From Prototheca cutis (taxonomy: Eukaryota > Chlorophyta > Trebouxiophyceae > Chlorellales > Chlorellaceae), in the NCBI GenBank assembly GCA_002897115.2, contig BCIH01000005.1, positions 1,318,890 to 1,382,889 of the forward strand: 64,000 nucleotides of DNA. Direction: 5' to 3'. The notes beneath the pieces were generated by a model. The model was not told the origin of the DNA, did no database searches, and worked only from the letters and a program-made list of their open reading frames with translations. How positions within the stretch are numbered: position 1 is the first letter of the stretch; the number at the start of each line of letters is the position of its first letter. Shown here piece by piece: positions 10,316 to 22,808 of this stretch. The position numbers were made by a program, and so were the translations under genes.

Positions 10316-13300
10316 TGTTTGTTATGGGAGGCCAGGCCATGGATGGGTGGTCCCGAGGCAGGCAGTACATGTGGGAATGCATACCTGCCCCAGGGAACAA
10401 GAGCATTCCCCCAAATGCCGCACATGGTGGTATTGTTGTTGCTGGACAGGAAGTGATATCTCGCTATCAAACTTGCACTGCTTGTCCTTTCCCCCCAACA
10501 AGCCTCATATCCACAAACAAACATATCACAGCAATACGGGGACACAAAGAGCCTGCGCTATGGCCACCTGATGATCATGACGGATCAAGATCACGATGGT
10601 TCCCACATCAAGGGCCTGATCATGAACTACTTCCACCACTTTTACCCAAGCCTGCTGCAAGTCCCGGGTTTCCTGGTGGAGTTTATCACGCCCATCATCA
10701 AGGTGCTTGGCTGCCGGCGCTGCTCTGCTGGGGGCCATGCATTTGCGGACAGAGTCTCCCGGGAGAAGGGAATGAAGTGAGTGGTTTGCAAGTGACACAT
10801 GCGTGCAGCTTGCCATGCATCTCAGTCCCAATGTGGATGCCTTTCTTCCCGTCTCTCAGCCCAGCTCCAACCCCAGCCCAGCCCAGCCCAGCCCTCCTCG
10901 ATCCACCCACCATGGACACCACAACAACCCCCTCCCTCCATGCAACGCGACAAACAAACCCTCATGCAGGCAACCAAGGGCAACCAGTCTCGTGCTTTTT
11001 ACACGCTGCCCGAGTACGAGGCGTGGTGTGAGGAGTCCCCCCGCCGCGGCTGGAAGATCAAGTACTACAAGGGTCTGGGTACCTCCACTGCCGACGAGGC
11101 TCGTCAGTACTTTGCAGCGCTGGGCCACCACCGCAAGGAGTTTGTATGGGAGGGCGCCGAGGACGGGCTGGCCATCGAGATGGCCTTTTCCAAGAAGAAA
11201 GTCGAGGAGCGCAAGGACTGGCTGCGGGCATTTGTCCCGGGGACTTTTCTCGACCACAACGTCGAGCACATTTCCTACTCCGAGTTTGTGCACCGGGTGA
11301 GTCGGGCAGTGAGTGCTGCTGGACTGTATGCAGGGAGATCAAGAAGGCTTCATCTGGACAACACAGGCAACCCACAAAACAGAAACACACACAAATACAA
11401 ATACAAATACATAGGAGTTGATCCTGTTCTCGCGGGCGGATCTGGAGCGTTCCATCCCGAGCGCAGTGGACGGACTGAAACCCGGGCAGCGCAAGATTCT
11501 GTTTGCATGCTTCAAGCGCAACCTTCGCACCGACATCAAGGTCGCGCAGCTGGCGGGGTACGTGGCAGAGCACTCGGCCTACCACCACGGCGAAGCCTCC
11601 CTCCAGGGCACCATCGTCGGACTGGCCCAAAACTTTGTGGGGTCTAACAACATCAACCTCCTCGTCCCCCAGGGTATGCAGGAGTGGCTTGTTTTGAGGG
11701 TGGGCCTTGAAGCGGGAGGAGCAATGGTTGCGTTGGATGCATGACCCAAGACCTCGCTCACACCCGACCCGCGCGCCTCCCATTCCGATCAACAGGTCAG
11801 TTTGGCACCCGGCTGCAGGGCGGCAAGGATGCCGCCAGCGCCCGTTACATCTTCACGCGCCTGGCAACCCTGGCACGGGCCGTGTTTCACGAGGCGGATG
11901 ACCCCCTGCTTGAGTACCAGAACGAAGAGGGTCAAGACATTGAGCCCGTCTGGTGAGTACGGGGTGGCTTGGGGGGGGGGGGNGGGGTTGGTTTTCGACG
12001 TTGGGATGGGATGACAGGAGACAAGATTGAGAAGAAAAGCTGCGACTGGCTGCACTGTGTTCATTTCTGATGCGAAACCCTCGTCCCCTCCTTCAGGTAT
12101 GCGCCTGTGGTGCCCATGGTCCTCATCAATGGTGCTGAGGGCATCGGCACGGGCTGGTCAACGTCCATTCCCAACCACGATCCCGAAGACATTGTGCGTG
12201 TGGGAGTAGTCTCGTTGGTTATGCTGTGTGTGTCCCTGGGGGGGGGGGGGGGTTGATAAGAGCATGTCTGCACGAGGGAGATCACTGTCAAAGCATGCTG
12301 GCAATTGGTGGACTGGATGAATGTGTCTTTGCCATTGCTGCAGGTGGACAATCTGCGGCGGCTGCTGGCCGGGGAGGACACGGTGCCCATGAAGCCTTGG
12401 TACCGCGGCTTTAGCGGTACCATCGAGGAGGTGGGTTGGTTGTTGAATGCTGGTTTGTGCCTTGAAGGTCACGCTGCCTGGGGGAGGAGGGGGGGTCGGC
12501 TGCGCTCCCAAATCCACCAGCAAGCACAATCATACCTCACCGCCTCCAAATCCAACACCACACACTCATACATGTACAGGTGTCGAGCCGTGGGAGTGGT
12601 CGGTCGTACCAGATTACCGGTACGATCCGGCAGGTTGACGACACAACGCTGGAAATCAGTGAGCTGCCCGTCCGGCGCTGGACGCAGGACTACAAGGAGT
12701 TCCTGGAGGACATGGTCAAGCCCGAGGACCGCAATGCTCAGCCCTTTATCACCGACTACCGCGAGCACCACACCGACGTCAACGTCAAGTTTGTGGTGAC
12801 GCTGCCCGAAGCCCGCATGCGTGAAGCCCTGACCGTCGGCCTGGAGAACAAGTTTAAACTTTCCACCAAAATCTCCTGCAGTGAGTGTGCAATGGGGATT
12901 GCAGGGTTTCTTGCTTCTTTGGGGTGGGGGTAAGGGGAGGTGTTTGTGTCGTGGCGCAGGTGATGGGAAGAGCCTCCCCTCCCCAGGACCACTGGGTCAC
13001 AGTCCTTTGGATTCAGACACCAGGGAACCCTACAAAATAGCAAAACAAACCCTTACAACTCCCCCCCCACACACAAACACACAGGCAACATGATGCTGTT
13101 CAACCCCGAGGGCGTGATCCAAAAGTACGATACGCCCGAAGACGTGCTGCGTGAGTTTTACGAGCTGCGGCTGGGCATGTACGCCAAGCGCCGGGCGTCG
13201 CTGCTGCGCACCGCAGAGGCCGAGCTGCTGCGGCTGAGCAATAAGACGCGGTTCATCATCGCTGTCGTGGACGGCGAGCTCCTGATCAGTAATCGCAAGC

Positions 13301-15629
13301 GCGCTGACATCGAGGCTGACCTGGAGTCCCGCGGGTTTGACCGCCTGCCCACCAACAAACGGAAAGCCGCTGCAGCGGCTGCAGCAGCAGCAGCTGCGGG
13401 GGAGGGCGAGGGTGACGAGGAGGGCAGCGCAGGTGCCGAGGGGAGCACTGCAGACTCGTACGACTACCTGCTCTCCATGCCCCTGGCCTCTTTGACCTTG
13501 GAAAAGGTGGAGGCCCTCCAGCAAGGTTTGTTTGGTTGGGCCCGGCGCTGGTGGGGTGCATGCGTTTCTGTTGCGTAAACAACAATAACAGTGTCTGGAA
13601 CAACTTTTGGAATTTGGAACATGCAAAGGCAGGAGAGTGTCATGCATCAGGAGATCATTGCAGCGGCGCTTGAACCCTCCAACCGTTCATCCCCTTGTCC
13701 TGCACAGAGACCGAGGGGCACAGGGAGGCCGTGGCCCGGCTGCATGCCACCACGCCTCAGGAGCTGTGGTCCGCCGACCTGGATGCCTTTATCGAGCTCT
13801 GGCGCGAAACCATGGTCGAGGACGACCGCCGAGCGGCCATGATGATCAAGCAGCAAGCCCAGGCGCGCAAGGACCGTGCCAAGGCCACCAAGGGAAAGGC
13901 CAAAGGCAAGAAGAAGGCCAGTGCCTGGTCTGATGACGAGGACGACGAGCTGGACGAGGAGTCTGGTGCGCTTTTTCGGTGCAGTGTGTGTTGTGTGAGC
14001 GAGTGGTGCTGTTGAGTTTGGTGCTTGCACTGTCCATCTCTTCCTCGATACAATTATCATGCCCACCAACGAGACAGCCCGCCATGCCTTATTGCAGAGG
14101 AGGAGTTGGACAGTGATGGGGAGCCCATTCCGAGGCGGCCGGCAGCGGCACGCAAGCCCGCGGCTCGGTCCGCCCGACCGGCGCCGAGCTCTTCCATGCT
14201 GACAGGCACGAGCTCCCGGGCTGCATCGGGCAGCACGACCACAGCGTCCAGGGCAACCACGACCTCGAGACCGGCTGTGACTGGCGCGGCAGCAGGTGCT
14301 CCTGCGGCGGCCGGGCACCCCGTGCCCAAGCCGCAGCCGTCAGTGCCTCTGCCACGTGGGCCTGTTGGGATAGGTTTCATTTGGTCTGCGATGGAGCAGG
14401 GATACGGCTGGTGATGACTGGGGTATCGCTTATTGATCTTCATGGGTACGCGCCCCAAACGCCTTCAGTCCCCCCCCCCCAAACAACCATCCCCATGACA
14501 GAGCCTGACCAGGAGATGTCGTTGATGGCTGCCCGCATGGGCGGTCTGACCGTGCTCTCAAACTCTACGGGTGTGCCAGGCGCCAGCGTGGGTGGGTCCA
14601 AAAACACAGCGGCTGGTGGACGGAAACCACGGGGCGCCGGCACGACCAGCGCCAGCGTCGTCGCGATCGACAGCCCCAGCGAACAGGAGCTGGGTTGGGA
14701 TGTGAGTAGTGAAGGCGAGGTCAACTCGCCGTCGCTGGGTTTCAAGGCTGGGGGCGGCCTGCGGCGCGGGGCTAAAGCAGCCGGCGGCGCGGGGCCGTCC
14801 AAGCTGGGCGCAAAGCGCAAACCTGCTGGTGGGAGTGGCAAGTCTGGGACCGCGCCTGTCCCCGTCGCTGGTGCTGCTGTGCCAGTGCCTGCCCGAGCGC
14901 CCACGCCCACGGACCTGGACGCTGACTCCGTCGACGTGTCCAGTCCGATGGTGGTCAAGCCCAAGGTCCAGCGCATGCGGCCCAGCCCTTTCCACAAGGG
15001 GTCGGGGGAGAGCAAGCCCGGCGCCAAGCCTTCGGTCCTCGGCAAGTCTGTCTCCGGTGCGGGTGCGGGGCCCAAGCGTGCCGGCGTGCCTGCAGGAACC
15101 AAAAAGGGCAAGACTGCGGTCATCGACGACGACGAGACCAGCGCCTCGGAGGGCGAGCTGTCGGGGAGCGACGACGACGTCATTTCCGCCGCGGTGCCGA
15201 CCAGGGCGCCAGGTCCACGCAGGGCCGCTGCGGCGCGACCTCGGTACAACCTCAAGGACGACGGCAGCGACGGCGCCGCAGACAGGTGCGTGTTTTCTTG
15301 GGAAAGAAAGGGGGAATCAGGTTCTTGTTGAAGATTCGGGTTTGTGAGTGGTGGGGCCAGCAAGCATTGGTATGCGATATCTGACGACTTCTGTCTGTGG
15401 CAGGATGTTGAGCTCTTGGTGACTGCTCGGGCTCGCAATGCTGCTGTTGTGGGTTTGACTGAACAGCTGATGGCGATGAGAGGGCTGCACAATCATCCGT
15501 TCGCCACGCTTGTGACCTTGTGCGACGCGCTGGCCCCCCCCCCCCCGCCCCTTCCCCCGTTCTCGCAGTGATGTGGAGGAGGTGTCGGATGTGGAGTCGG
15601 AGGACTATGTGCCATCAGACGACGAGTGA
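6922..15629 (+). CDS. TOP2: DNA topoisomerase II (eukaryotic type IIA)
   Basis: Twenty-three exons give 1592 residues with every phase consistent: 6922-6972, 7071-7364, 7612-7749, 7897-8001, 8245-8345, 8529-8619, 8841-8912, 9022-9216, 9372-9633, 9772-9922, 10105-10204, 10532-10702, 10970-11296, 11415-11673, 11796-11952, 12097-12193, 12344-12430, 12580-12880, 13085-13525, 13708-13965, 14098-14373, 14502-15285, 15569-15629. The enzyme passes one duplex through another in the nucleus, using ATP. The GHKL ATPase shows EILVNAADN, FNDGAGVPV and GGRNGYGAKL. TOPRIM metal sites are EGDSAK (Glu about 461) and DQDHDG (Asp about 538). The DNA-cleaving tyrosine is in ASARYIFT, about Tyr790. A poly-Ala insert lies near 13360. 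The C-terminal third is Ala/Ser/Lys-rich with acidic patches and ends EDYVPSDDE, typical of the variable regulatory tail. The exon ending at 14373 is the least certain. An N gap lies in the intron after 10204. Confidence 0.97.
9944..9996 (+). repeat. (GT)n microsatellite
   Basis: About 26 uninterrupted GT units lie roughly 20 bases inside the intron that follows the EGDSAK exon of topoisomerase II, on the coding strand just after the 5' splice site. Confidence 0.97.
10244..10311. other. Assembly gap (35 N) followed by a 33-G run
   Basis: Positions 10244-10278 are N and 10279-10311 are all G, within a topoisomerase II intron. The gap probably marks a longer homopolymer that could not be read through. 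The flanking exons are intact, so the coding sequence is unaffected. Confidence 0.95.
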
Positions 15630-15939
15630 TGATGCACGGTGATGCAAGGCACAGTCACGCTGTCGGAAGTGTTACACATGCCAGGTTCACCATGAATTCC
15701 CACACGAGCGTCGTGGAAGCAAATTGCCCAGCCAGCTCTCGTTAGCCCAATTTCTTTTGCAATCAATCTCTACGAAACAATTTGAAATCCCACCAGGCAC
15801 GGGTACTGTGTGCAGAAGGATGGCATTCCTGCCGCATGTGTAGAAGTGTGTGGATTGCAAGGGCCAGAAATTGCGTGGCGACAGGAAGCACAAGCAGCTG
15901 CACAATGGACAAACAAGTGAAGATACATGCAAGTAACAT
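15630..15939. other. Convergent 3' regions of TOP2 and the PrmC-like gene
   Basis: About 310 bases lie between two stop codons that face each other. It should contain both 3' UTRs. No further gene or stable hairpin terminator was seen. Confidence 0.5.
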
Positions 15940-17767
15940 TCACCGTTTGATGGCCACAACAAAACGCTTGACGCCGGCCAGGTCGGCCCGGATCTTGATG
16001 TTCTCAAATGACCCTTGCTCAAGCATGTGACAAACAGCCTCAGACTGGCTCCTGCCGCCAGTCTCCAGCCCCAGAAACCCGCCACGCGTGAGCAGGGCCA
16101 CCGCTGCGGAGACAACATGGCCATAGGCATCCAGCCCAGGCCCCGGTCCACCGTCAAGCGCAAGCCATGGTTCGTGCCTGCTAGTTTGTTTGATCGTGGG
16201 AGCAGCGCAGACGGCAGTTGATTGTTAGACGGTCAATCAATGATGTATGGCGCACCGCTGCAGGGGTGTGCCACGCTGCGACAAAGTGCTCCAGGCTCGC
16301 GTTCGTCTTGACGGAAGAGGAGGGGAACGCCCATAACCACACCTGCACATCCAAATGCCTTACATCCAGCGACATCACAGCATCCGTTGCGCCCCAGTCC
16401 CCCTAGACCAATCCTTGCCTTCCAACTTCGGCCTGGAGCCCTTGGAGATCCTCGGCTGGGATGTAGGGCGGGTTGCTTACGAGGCCACCACAGCTGTTTG
16501 TCAGTGCAAGTCCGGGGTCTAGGAGCGGATCGGCCCAGCTTCCCTGTAGCACCGTCATTTGACTCCCCAAGCCAAGTCGCCGGGCATTGGTTCGGGCCAC
16601 AGTGACGGGCACTGCAGCCTTGTCCACAGCAAACACCTTGGGAACCGCCAACCCCCGGGCGAGCCCACAAGCCAAGCAGCCGCTGCCTGTGCCCAGGTCC
16701 ACCCATGGCAGCCGCCGCAGCTCCGGGCGCGTTGCGACAGCTTCCACGGCAAAGTCGACCAGGAGCTCCGTCTCTGGGCGAGGGATGAGAACGCCCGGGG
16801 TCACTGCCAAGACCATGTCTCGCCAGTGCGCTGTCTGGGTCAAGTACTGCAACGGCATGCGCTCCTGCACCCTCTGCCGCCACAAGCCCACTGCAAAGGA
16901 GGGTTGAGACAGGGGAAGGAGGCCATGCAGAAGGATACAGTCATGGGCCTTTAGGTGCAAAGAGCCTGACCAGGATCCTCATGCTGCTGACTGATGCACA
17001 CGCATCCATCCCATTCATCTCAAGTGAGCTGCCTGGCCCGCGTACCGAGGTTTTCCAGGGTCAGTCGAAGGAGCATCTTCTTGTCGGCTTCCTCGGGGCT
17101 CAGTTCCCGTCGGTGCAACAGGCCGATTTCCGTCCGGCTCAGAGCCCTGGGCACCTGAGCCATTGCTTGAGAATCTCCAACAGCCGCGCCATCCATGAAC
17201 AGCCAGCCAAGCTCCGTCTGAATCCAGGAACATAGAATCAATGATTCCCAATCTGCTGCAACTGTACGAGTGTGCATGCGTGCATGCACATTGGGACGAG
17301 GGATACTGGTCGAATATGCAAGGTCCACATCCCCCAAACAACAGCAAAGCGCCGCCATCGCCGCCACTGGAGTCACACACCGTGGTACTGACCTCCAAGT
17401 CATCACAAGAGGGGCTGTCGGCTCCCTCCAGGGCTCCAGTCACCTCTGTGGCCTCGCTAATCATGGCCTTGCAGGCCTGGAAGGCCAGGTGCAGAGCAGC
17501 TAGAGTCGTTGGGATGCCGGCCTGCCGCTCCTCCAGGGGCACAGGCACGTCTGCAGTGCCCGGTCCAGCCGCAGCCTGGGGCCCATGGGCAGACAGACAC
17601 CTGTTCTGCCGAGCATCACGAGTCCAGACTGCTTGCTCATGTGACGCAGACCTTGACGCCTGTGCCCGCGGAGTGTGCCGTGCCGTGGCCACTACCTGTC
17701 CAACCACGCGCCGCCATGCCAGCTGTGTGGAGCCGGCGGATACGGCCCAAGCACCGCATCGCAACAT
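15940..17767 (-). CDS. PrmC/HemK-type release-factor glutamine methyltransferase, probably organellar
   Basis: Exons in transcript order, 17393-17767, 17046-17217, 16419-16890 and 15940-16177, encode 418 residues. PrmC methylates the Gln of the GGQ motif in class 1 release factors, using S-adenosylmethionine. Seen here: the N-terminal helical domain (RALSRTEIGLLHRREL), PLQYLTQTAHW, GVLIPRPETELLVD, SAM-binding motif I WVDLGTGSGCLACGLA and the catalytic NPPYIPAEDLQGL. After these come HEPWLALDGG, GGFLGLETGG and a final VKRFVVAIKR. The first 40 or so residues are rich in Arg, Ala and Ser without acids, like a plastid or mitochondrial transit peptide. The last intron is GC-AG: only AAG|GCAAGG to CAG|GCACG rebuilds the conserved EVGRHEPWLALDGG. 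It is divergent from the panB-like gene, about 540 bases away. Confidence 0.93.
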
Positions 17768-18305
17768 GCTAATGCCGCTATTCTTGAATTATCAACACCA
17801 TCACAATGTATTTGCAAATAACGTTGAAATGACGAATCCCAATGGCTCCGACTGGTCGTTTTGAACTCGGCGTGTAGTTGCTTGGACAGTCGCACGTTCG
17901 CAACGAAGCCCGCGATCGTGCCGTCTGGTCAGCCACGGCCTCACGACATCCAACCGCACAAGCGCAATGAAATCAAGGCATTCAAGGAACAGTGGGCATC
18001 ATGCATTGGACAGGCTGGGAACGTGACGAGACGTGCTGCGCACCACTCGTCCCGTGCAGCGTTGGATCGGATCTGCGTCTTGGAGATGTAATTGTTTGAT
18101 GATGATGTCAGCGGAGATATCGAAAGTTTCGAGGCTCAAAAGAGGCCTCCAAACCCACTCGCCCATGCCTGTTTCTTCAAGTCATTTTGTCATTCGAGAG
18201 GTCACTCCGATTAGGGCGGTCTGCGTTTCGCGAGCTAGGTAGTGTCATCGCGTCGGTGCTCCCTTTCGGTCCTGCCGCCCCGCGACAAGCGCGATTCCGG
18301 CGCCC
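17768..18305. other. Divergent promoter region between PrmC-like and panB-like genes
   Basis: About 540 bases lie between two start codons facing outwards. The PrmC-proximal part (about 17775-17850) is AT-rich. No coding frame with recognisable similarity is present. Confidence 0.45.
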
Positions 18306-20263
18306 ATGCACAGCGGACTGGCCTCTCGCGCACCAGCTGGCGCGCGGCACACCGATGGACGCCGCACTCCAGGTGTGTGATGTCATGGAGAACGCATGCA
18401 TCATCTGTGGGTTGACTTGGGGCTGGCTGTTTGTACGGATGGTCGTGTGGTGGCAGGGGCGTATGATGGGGCAGCCGTGGGAAAGGCTGTCCTGGCAAGC
18501 CTGGGCAGATGCAAACGCAGATCAGCAAACCTGCTCCCCAGAATCTATCATGGCATTGTTCATTATTGAGAATTAACAGAGCAGTGCTGAGAGCGTGTTT
18601 ATTATCACAAACACCCTCTGCAGGAGCGCGCATGAACCCAGTCGGAGGTCGTGCAGCGCTGAGGACCCGCGCTGCGCCCGCACAGACACACAGCAGCTCT
18701 GCAGCACGTCCGATGCACCAATCTCAGCGCCACCAGCGCATGAATGTGCGGTGCGCGTCCAGTAAACCAGCAGACGTCGTGTACTCGGGCCCCACCACGC
18801 CGTCGCCGGCCCGCGTCACGCTGCGCACACTGCGGCGCAAGTACGCTCGCGGCGAGCCACTGACCATGATCACTGCGTATGATTATCCGTCGGCGGTGCA
18901 TGTCGACCAGTCGGGCATCGACATGCTGCTGGTGGGCGACTCGGCGGCCATGGTGGTGCATGGCCACGACACGACGCTGCCCATCACCCTGGAGGAGATG
19001 CTGGTGCACTGCCGTGCTGTCGCCCGCGGCGCACGCCGCCCTTTTTTGGTTGGGGACCTGCCGTTTGGAAGCTTTGAAGAAAGCGCGGCCGTCGCAGTCC
19101 GCGCCGCGGTGCGCCTGCTCAAGGAAGGCGGCGTCGACGCCGTCAAAATCGAAGGTGATTTACTGGTTATTATGAAGGTATTTCTGACTGTGTTTTCTTT
19201 GCTCATGATTGTCTTGTGGGTGTGGCTGTTCGTGGTTGGTTGGTGACATGTCGCCGGCGGCATTGGAGACGGGGACTCAAAGCTGCGGCTGGCTCTTGCA
19301 GCTTGCTCACAACTTCCTCGCAACTTCCTCACTCTAACGGATCACTTAACAGGTGGCGAACCTGCGCGTGTGGAGACCATTCGTGCAGTGGTTCGAGCAG
19401 GCATTGCGGTGGTGGGGCACGTGGGGCTGACGCCGCAGTCGGTATCGGTGCTCGGCGGCTTCCGACCCGCGGGGCTCCAGGCCGCCGACGCCACCCAAGT
19501 CGTGGAACAGGCCAAGGTGGGGGGGGGTTGGAAGGAGAGAAAGGAATGCTGGTAGGAGTTGCTGTGTCTGATGCTCGTCTGGTCACAACTTGCCCTGTAG
19601 GGTGCATGTAGTACCCCCCAATAGCCAATCAACCAGGCAGCCGGCGAAGAGATGATAGTCCCTCTGCCACAAAACACATGCAGGCACTGGAGGAGGCTGG
19701 CTGCATCGCGATCGTGATTGAATGTGTGCCCGAGGCCGTGGGTGCGGCCGTCACCCGCCAGCTCGGCATTCCCACCATTGGCATCGGCGCCGGCGTGCAC
19801 ACCAGCGGCCAGGCAAGCGATTCCTTTTCCGTGGGGGGGTCTGCAGAAGGTCCTGTCTCTATTGGTTTGTGTACGCTTGATGTGCCCCAAAAGGGTGCAC
19901 CCCGCAGGAGCACCAACCGATGACAACAGCGATTAGAAAAACAATGAACCCTTGCACCACCACCACGAACAGGTGCTGGTGTACCATGATTTGCTGGGGA
20001 TGATCCAGCACCCGCACCACGCCAAGGTCACGCCACGGTTTTGCAAGCAGTACGGGCGCGTGGGGGAGGCCATCCAGGCCGCACTGCAGGCGTACAACGA
20101 GGATGTCAAGTCGCGCGGGTTCCCTTCGGCCCAGTATTCGCCGTATTCGCTGGGTGAAGGGGAAGACGAGCTGCTGATCCAGGAACTGGAGGGCGCTGGG
20201 ATGGAGTCCGCCGCGCAAGCCGTGCGCGAGGCGAGGGAGCACGCCGCCGTGCTGGCCAATTAG
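18306..20263 (+). CDS. panB: 3-methyl-2-oxobutanoate (ketopantoate) hydroxymethyltransferase
   Basis: Exons 18306-18372, 18624-19154, 19353-19516, 19684-19812 and 19973-20263 encode 393 residues. The enzyme transfers a one-carbon unit from methylene-tetrahydrofolate to 2-oxoisovalerate, the first step of pantothenate (CoA) synthesis; plant homologues are mitochondrial. Family motifs in order: [94 protein letters not shown] and [10 protein letters not shown]. About 90 N-terminal residues, rich in Arg, Ser, Ala and Gln, look like a mitochondrial targeting extension. The first exon is proposed from a good donor (CAG|GTGTG) and phase; a shorter protein could start at Met 18632. The fourth intron is GC-AG (CAG|GCAAGC), required to join SGQ to VLVYHD. 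The usual metal-binding Asp residues appear present. Confidence 0.95.
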
Positions 20264-21216
20264 TCCGTCGCGGTTTGATTTACCAGATCCGGCACAAGTG
20301 AGAGGGTTGTGTGTTCAGCTGCGCCGCGCTCGTTGCCACAGACCGATACCATGGCCCACGGAGCCACCGTGCCACCCTGTTGCCAAATTTTTGGGAGTCG
20401 TCAATTGATGCATATGCATATTCATTCGTTGAATGCGATGTGAGAGAAGAATGATGCCATCGCGATGAATATTCACACTGAAAAGTGAGTCACGGGGAGG
20501 CCTGGTCTGACGGCTGGCAGCTGCTGCGCCCGGGGAGGGGTGGCGGCGGCCACGGCTCGGGCATGGCACGCAGCCGGCATTTTTGGGGACAGGGGACACG
20601 GGGCTCTTGGCAGCGCAATCGAACGGTCCCGCTGAAACCTCAGCTGACGTAAAAACACCAAGTACTTGTAAAAACAATATGCTTCATGATCGAGAATGGG
20701 TTTCTGGCTGCAAAAACCGGGTTTGTCCAGGCCCCAGCGGTCGAATGGTTGGAAAGTGCGCTGGCAACGGGGCCCTTCAAGTCGCAGCACATTGCGTGAC
20801 ATTGAGGAGAGGGGCACGCGTCCAGCCCGACGAACGACCAACGAAGCCGGGAGAGAAATGCAAAACTCCATTAACGATCGAATTATTACTTCTAGACATT
20901 TTTTTGCTTGTTCGGTACTGGTATTCTCTCCACTTGCGTGTTTGAAAACTCGGCGGTGACGCGTCAAGTCGCTGAACCCAGCTGCGCCTGAACGGGCGCC
21001 GGTACTGACGGGCTTCCGACCCCGTGCTCGCTCCAGGGTCCGGGATATTTTGACGTTTCCGGCTCCTGATAGTCTAGGAGGTCGGCTGTACTGGTGAGGA
21101 CAGGGCGTCCCAGCCCGGAGCTCTTCCGTTCCGCCTCGGCGTGCAGCCTTGGAGAGGGCCCCGCCCTCGCTCCCGGCGCTCGCGACCGTCCAGGCTCCGC
21201 GGGCCACTCTTGCGCC
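20264..21216. other. Intergenic region upstream of the sphingolipid desaturase
   Basis: This stretch of 950 bases has no supported gene. A relatively AT-rich segment lies at 20380-20470 and another at 20860-20930. Open frames here are short or antisense and show no family motifs. Confidence 0.4.
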
Positions 21217-22808
21217 ATGGTGAACATGGGCCTGGACCTCCCGGATGCCCAGAAGTTTCTTTGGGTGGGCAACGGCGAGCCGCACGGCATGCGGCGCCGG
21301 CTCATCCTGGCAAAGTACGGGGAGAAGGTCCGCAGGCTCTACGGCTACGATCACGCCACCGCCTGGCAGGTAGGAGGCTTTGAAACTGTTGGGGCAGGGA
21401 GTAACTGGTTGGGGGTGGGAATTGTGGCCTGTCCCTCCTCAAGCAGGGGAGCGCTGACCTTGGTTTTTGAGACTGGTTCGGGTGCGCCTGAATGGGATGG
21501 GCTCTCATGTGGACTGACAGGAGCAACCAGGCTTGAGGAGCGTAGTCAACAGCAGCATCCCCTTCACCCGACCCTGAAACGGATACGCCCCCGAAACAGG
21601 TGGTGTTTGTGGTGCTGGTCCAGCTGTACATGGGCTACATCGTCAAGGACTGGTCTTGGGGTGCCATCCTGGTGGCGGGTTACCTCATCTCCGGGACGGC
21701 CAACCAAAACTTGCTGTCGGCGCAGCACGAGATCAGTCACTGCCTGGCGTTCCGGCGCCCTCTGTACAACAAGATCCTGGCCCTGGCTTCGAACATCGTG
21801 CTGGTCGTCCCCGTGGCAGTCAAATTCCGCGAGTACCACCATGACCATCACCTGTTTTTGGGTGTCGACGGGGGCGACGTTGACCTGCCCACCGTCTACG
21901 AGGCGAGCGCGGTGGCAAACCTGGCTGCCAAGCTGGCCTGGGGCGTGGTGTACATCCTGGTGTACGGCATCCGGCCCCTGATTGTGCGGCCCAAGGCGAT
22001 GCACTCAGGCGACGTGGTCAACTACATCACGACTATTGGCTTTTGCCTCACCTGGCTCTACTTTTTTGGGATCAAGCCCATCATCTACTGGTTCCTAGGC
22101 ACGCTGCTGGGCGGCTCGCTCCTCCACCCGCTGGGGGGCCACCTCCTCTCGGAGCACTACATGTTTGTGAAGGGCCAGGAGACATACTCTTACTACGGCC
22201 CGCTCAACGCCCTCACGTACAACGTCGGCTACCACAACGAGCACCACGACTTCCCGCAAATCCCGCACACCCGCCTGCACAAGCTGCGCGAGATCGCGCC
22301 GGAATTCTACCAGCCCATGTACGCGCACCACTCGTGGTGCTGGGTGCTCTGGCGGTTCTTCGCCGACCCGGCCGTCGGACCCTGGCTCCGTGTCCACCGC
22401 CTGGTCAAGGAAGGACCCTGCCCTGCCGCCAATGCACGCTTCAACGAGTACGACGGTCTCCACGCCGTCTGGAACAAGTCCGCTGTGGAAGGCGGGGCCG
22501 TGCCCGAGGGTGGGGCCTATGCCCCGGTCACCCGTGGGGGCGGTGTTTCTGTTGCCAACGTCGCAGCAGCGTCGGCACCCTCCCCTCGCTCTCCCTCGGA
22601 GGCGTCTCTGAGCGTCGCGTCTGCAGGCTCGGACGAGCCTCAGACCGACGCCTGCTCTGCTCCGCTGGCGGATCTCAACGGGCAGGCCACCGAGCAGGCG
22701 CTGCGGCGGTGGCCGCTCGTGGGCAAGCGTGCCAGCGCTGGCGCACTGCCCCACGGCCGGCACGGCAGCAGCGAGGAGAACGCTGCGCCGAGCATCGTGT
22801 CTTCTTGA
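21217..22808 (+). CDS. DES1: Sphingolipid delta-4 desaturase (DES1 family)
   Basis: Two exons (21217-21369, 21600-22808) encode 453 residues. DES1 enzymes add the 4,5-trans double bond to dihydroceramide in the ER membrane. The N-terminus has the lipid-desaturase cap (EPHGMRRRLILAKYGEKV). Hydrophobic helices follow, with the three His boxes that hold the di-iron centre: HEISH, HHDHH and HNEHHDFP. GGHLLSEHYMF and YSYYGPLNALTYNVGYH are also typical. After about residue 350 comes a tail of roughly 100 residues, rich in Ala, Ser, Gly and Pro, that most family members lack. It may be a regulatory or disordered extension and is not a separate domain that I recognise. The reaction is assigned from family; C4-hydroxylase activity, which some homologues have, cannot be ruled out. 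An AATAAA-like stretch overlaps and follows the stop codon (22807-22818). Confidence 0.94.

Noticed and set aside
14440..15492. Minus-strand 350-codon frame opposite the topoisomerase II tail
   Set aside because: It is an antisense shadow of a low-complexity Ala/Ser/Lys coding region and has no recognisable motif.
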